Source: Isochrysis galbana
Taxonomy: Eukaryota > Haptophyta > Isochrysidales > Isochrysidaceae
Assembly: GCA_018136815.1 (NCBI GenBank)
Contig: CM030932.1
Span: forward strand, 6,362,407-6,426,406
Direction of reading: 5' to 3'
DNA length: 64,000 bases
Position numbers and translations under genes: made by a program. A model generated the notes under the pieces. The model was given only the letters and a program-made list of their open reading frames with translations, was not told the origin of the DNA and made no database searches. Of the stretch, positions 63,736 to 64,000 are shown piece after piece. Within the stretch, counting starts at the first letter, position 1; each line of letters starts with the position of its first letter.

Positions 63736-64000
63736 AAGTTAATGAATCGCGGGGACTTATACTTTGATTAAAGTCCTCTAGATACTCTAGGAGGGACGAG
63801 AGAGTCGAGAGGGACGAGGGAGAACAGACGAAGGCTGCGCGGGCGGCGGGCGGCGGCGGCGGGGGAGAGGGGGGGGGGGGGGCGCGGCAGGTTCTCTCCG
63901 GTCGTGTACTTCACAGTTCATCACCTCATGAACCAATGAACATTTGCGTCTAATTGTTTACGTGTCGATCACGGTCCGGACTGCGCACACGGTCGTCGCC

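Noticed and set aside
1-64000. CRISPR arrays, bacterial operons, tRNA and rRNA genes
   Set aside because: No spaced direct-repeat array, no ribosome-binding-site-driven gene runs and no recognisable tRNA or rRNA sequence was seen. Spliced genes show that the DNA is eukaryotic.

Overview
The window is nuclear DNA of a unicellular eukaryote. Many genes have GT-AG introns, and the products are eukaryotic: a myosin, the large subunit of DNA primase, WDR55, a Sfi1-like centrin-binding protein and a SLC43-like carrier. The DNA is GC-rich, with long poly-C/poly-G runs and pyrimidine-rich tracts just upstream of many start codons. Together with KH, NPPY-methyltransferase and TPR-SGNH architectures, this suggests a microalga, with a haptophyte or similar chromalveolate lineage as my best guess. 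That assignment is inference.

Genes in order: Sfi1-like repeat protein (776-2884, +); KH/NPPY methyltransferase-like (5499-6905, +); IQ/coiled-coil protein (12299-14659, -); TPR-SGNH fusion (16138-19185, +, six exons); SLC43-like MFS transporter (22719-25231, +); WDR55 (28157-29272, -); AT-rich ORF of unknown origin (30261-31112, +); cytochrome b561-like gene (31155-31744, +); family-16 methyltransferase (32501-33639, -, two exons); a two-membrane-segment protein of unknown function (35842-39064, -, two exons); a five-exon gene encoding a LIM-myosin-HEAT protein of 2040 residues (41198-48129, -); PRIM2 (51695-53376, -); adenylate kinase (55487-57436, +, six exons); RidA-like protein (59616-60102, -).

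About a third of the window is mobile DNA. One LINE family and its short partners (here called SINEs) share a palindromic 5' end and a 3' end of the form TATTAAGAAG followed by a T run. Between 7262 and 12240 they form a nest: a SINE is interrupted by a second SINE, which itself carries a hAT element, and further along by a LINE. Target-site duplications show each step. A second hAT (60913-62200) has 22-bp inverted ends and an 8-bp duplication. A third hAT copy (20382-22157) keeps a long transposase reading frame. Smaller inverted-repeat elements lie at 15302-15713, 27213-27340 and 63240-63735.

The most striking observation is that three separate open reading frames on the minus strand (a LIM protein, a partial myosin and a HEAT-repeat protein) join across phase-compatible introns into one gene. 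It encodes LIM, myosin motor, HEAT/PBS-lyase-like repeats and a PH-like C-terminus. I do not know of a described myosin with this layout.
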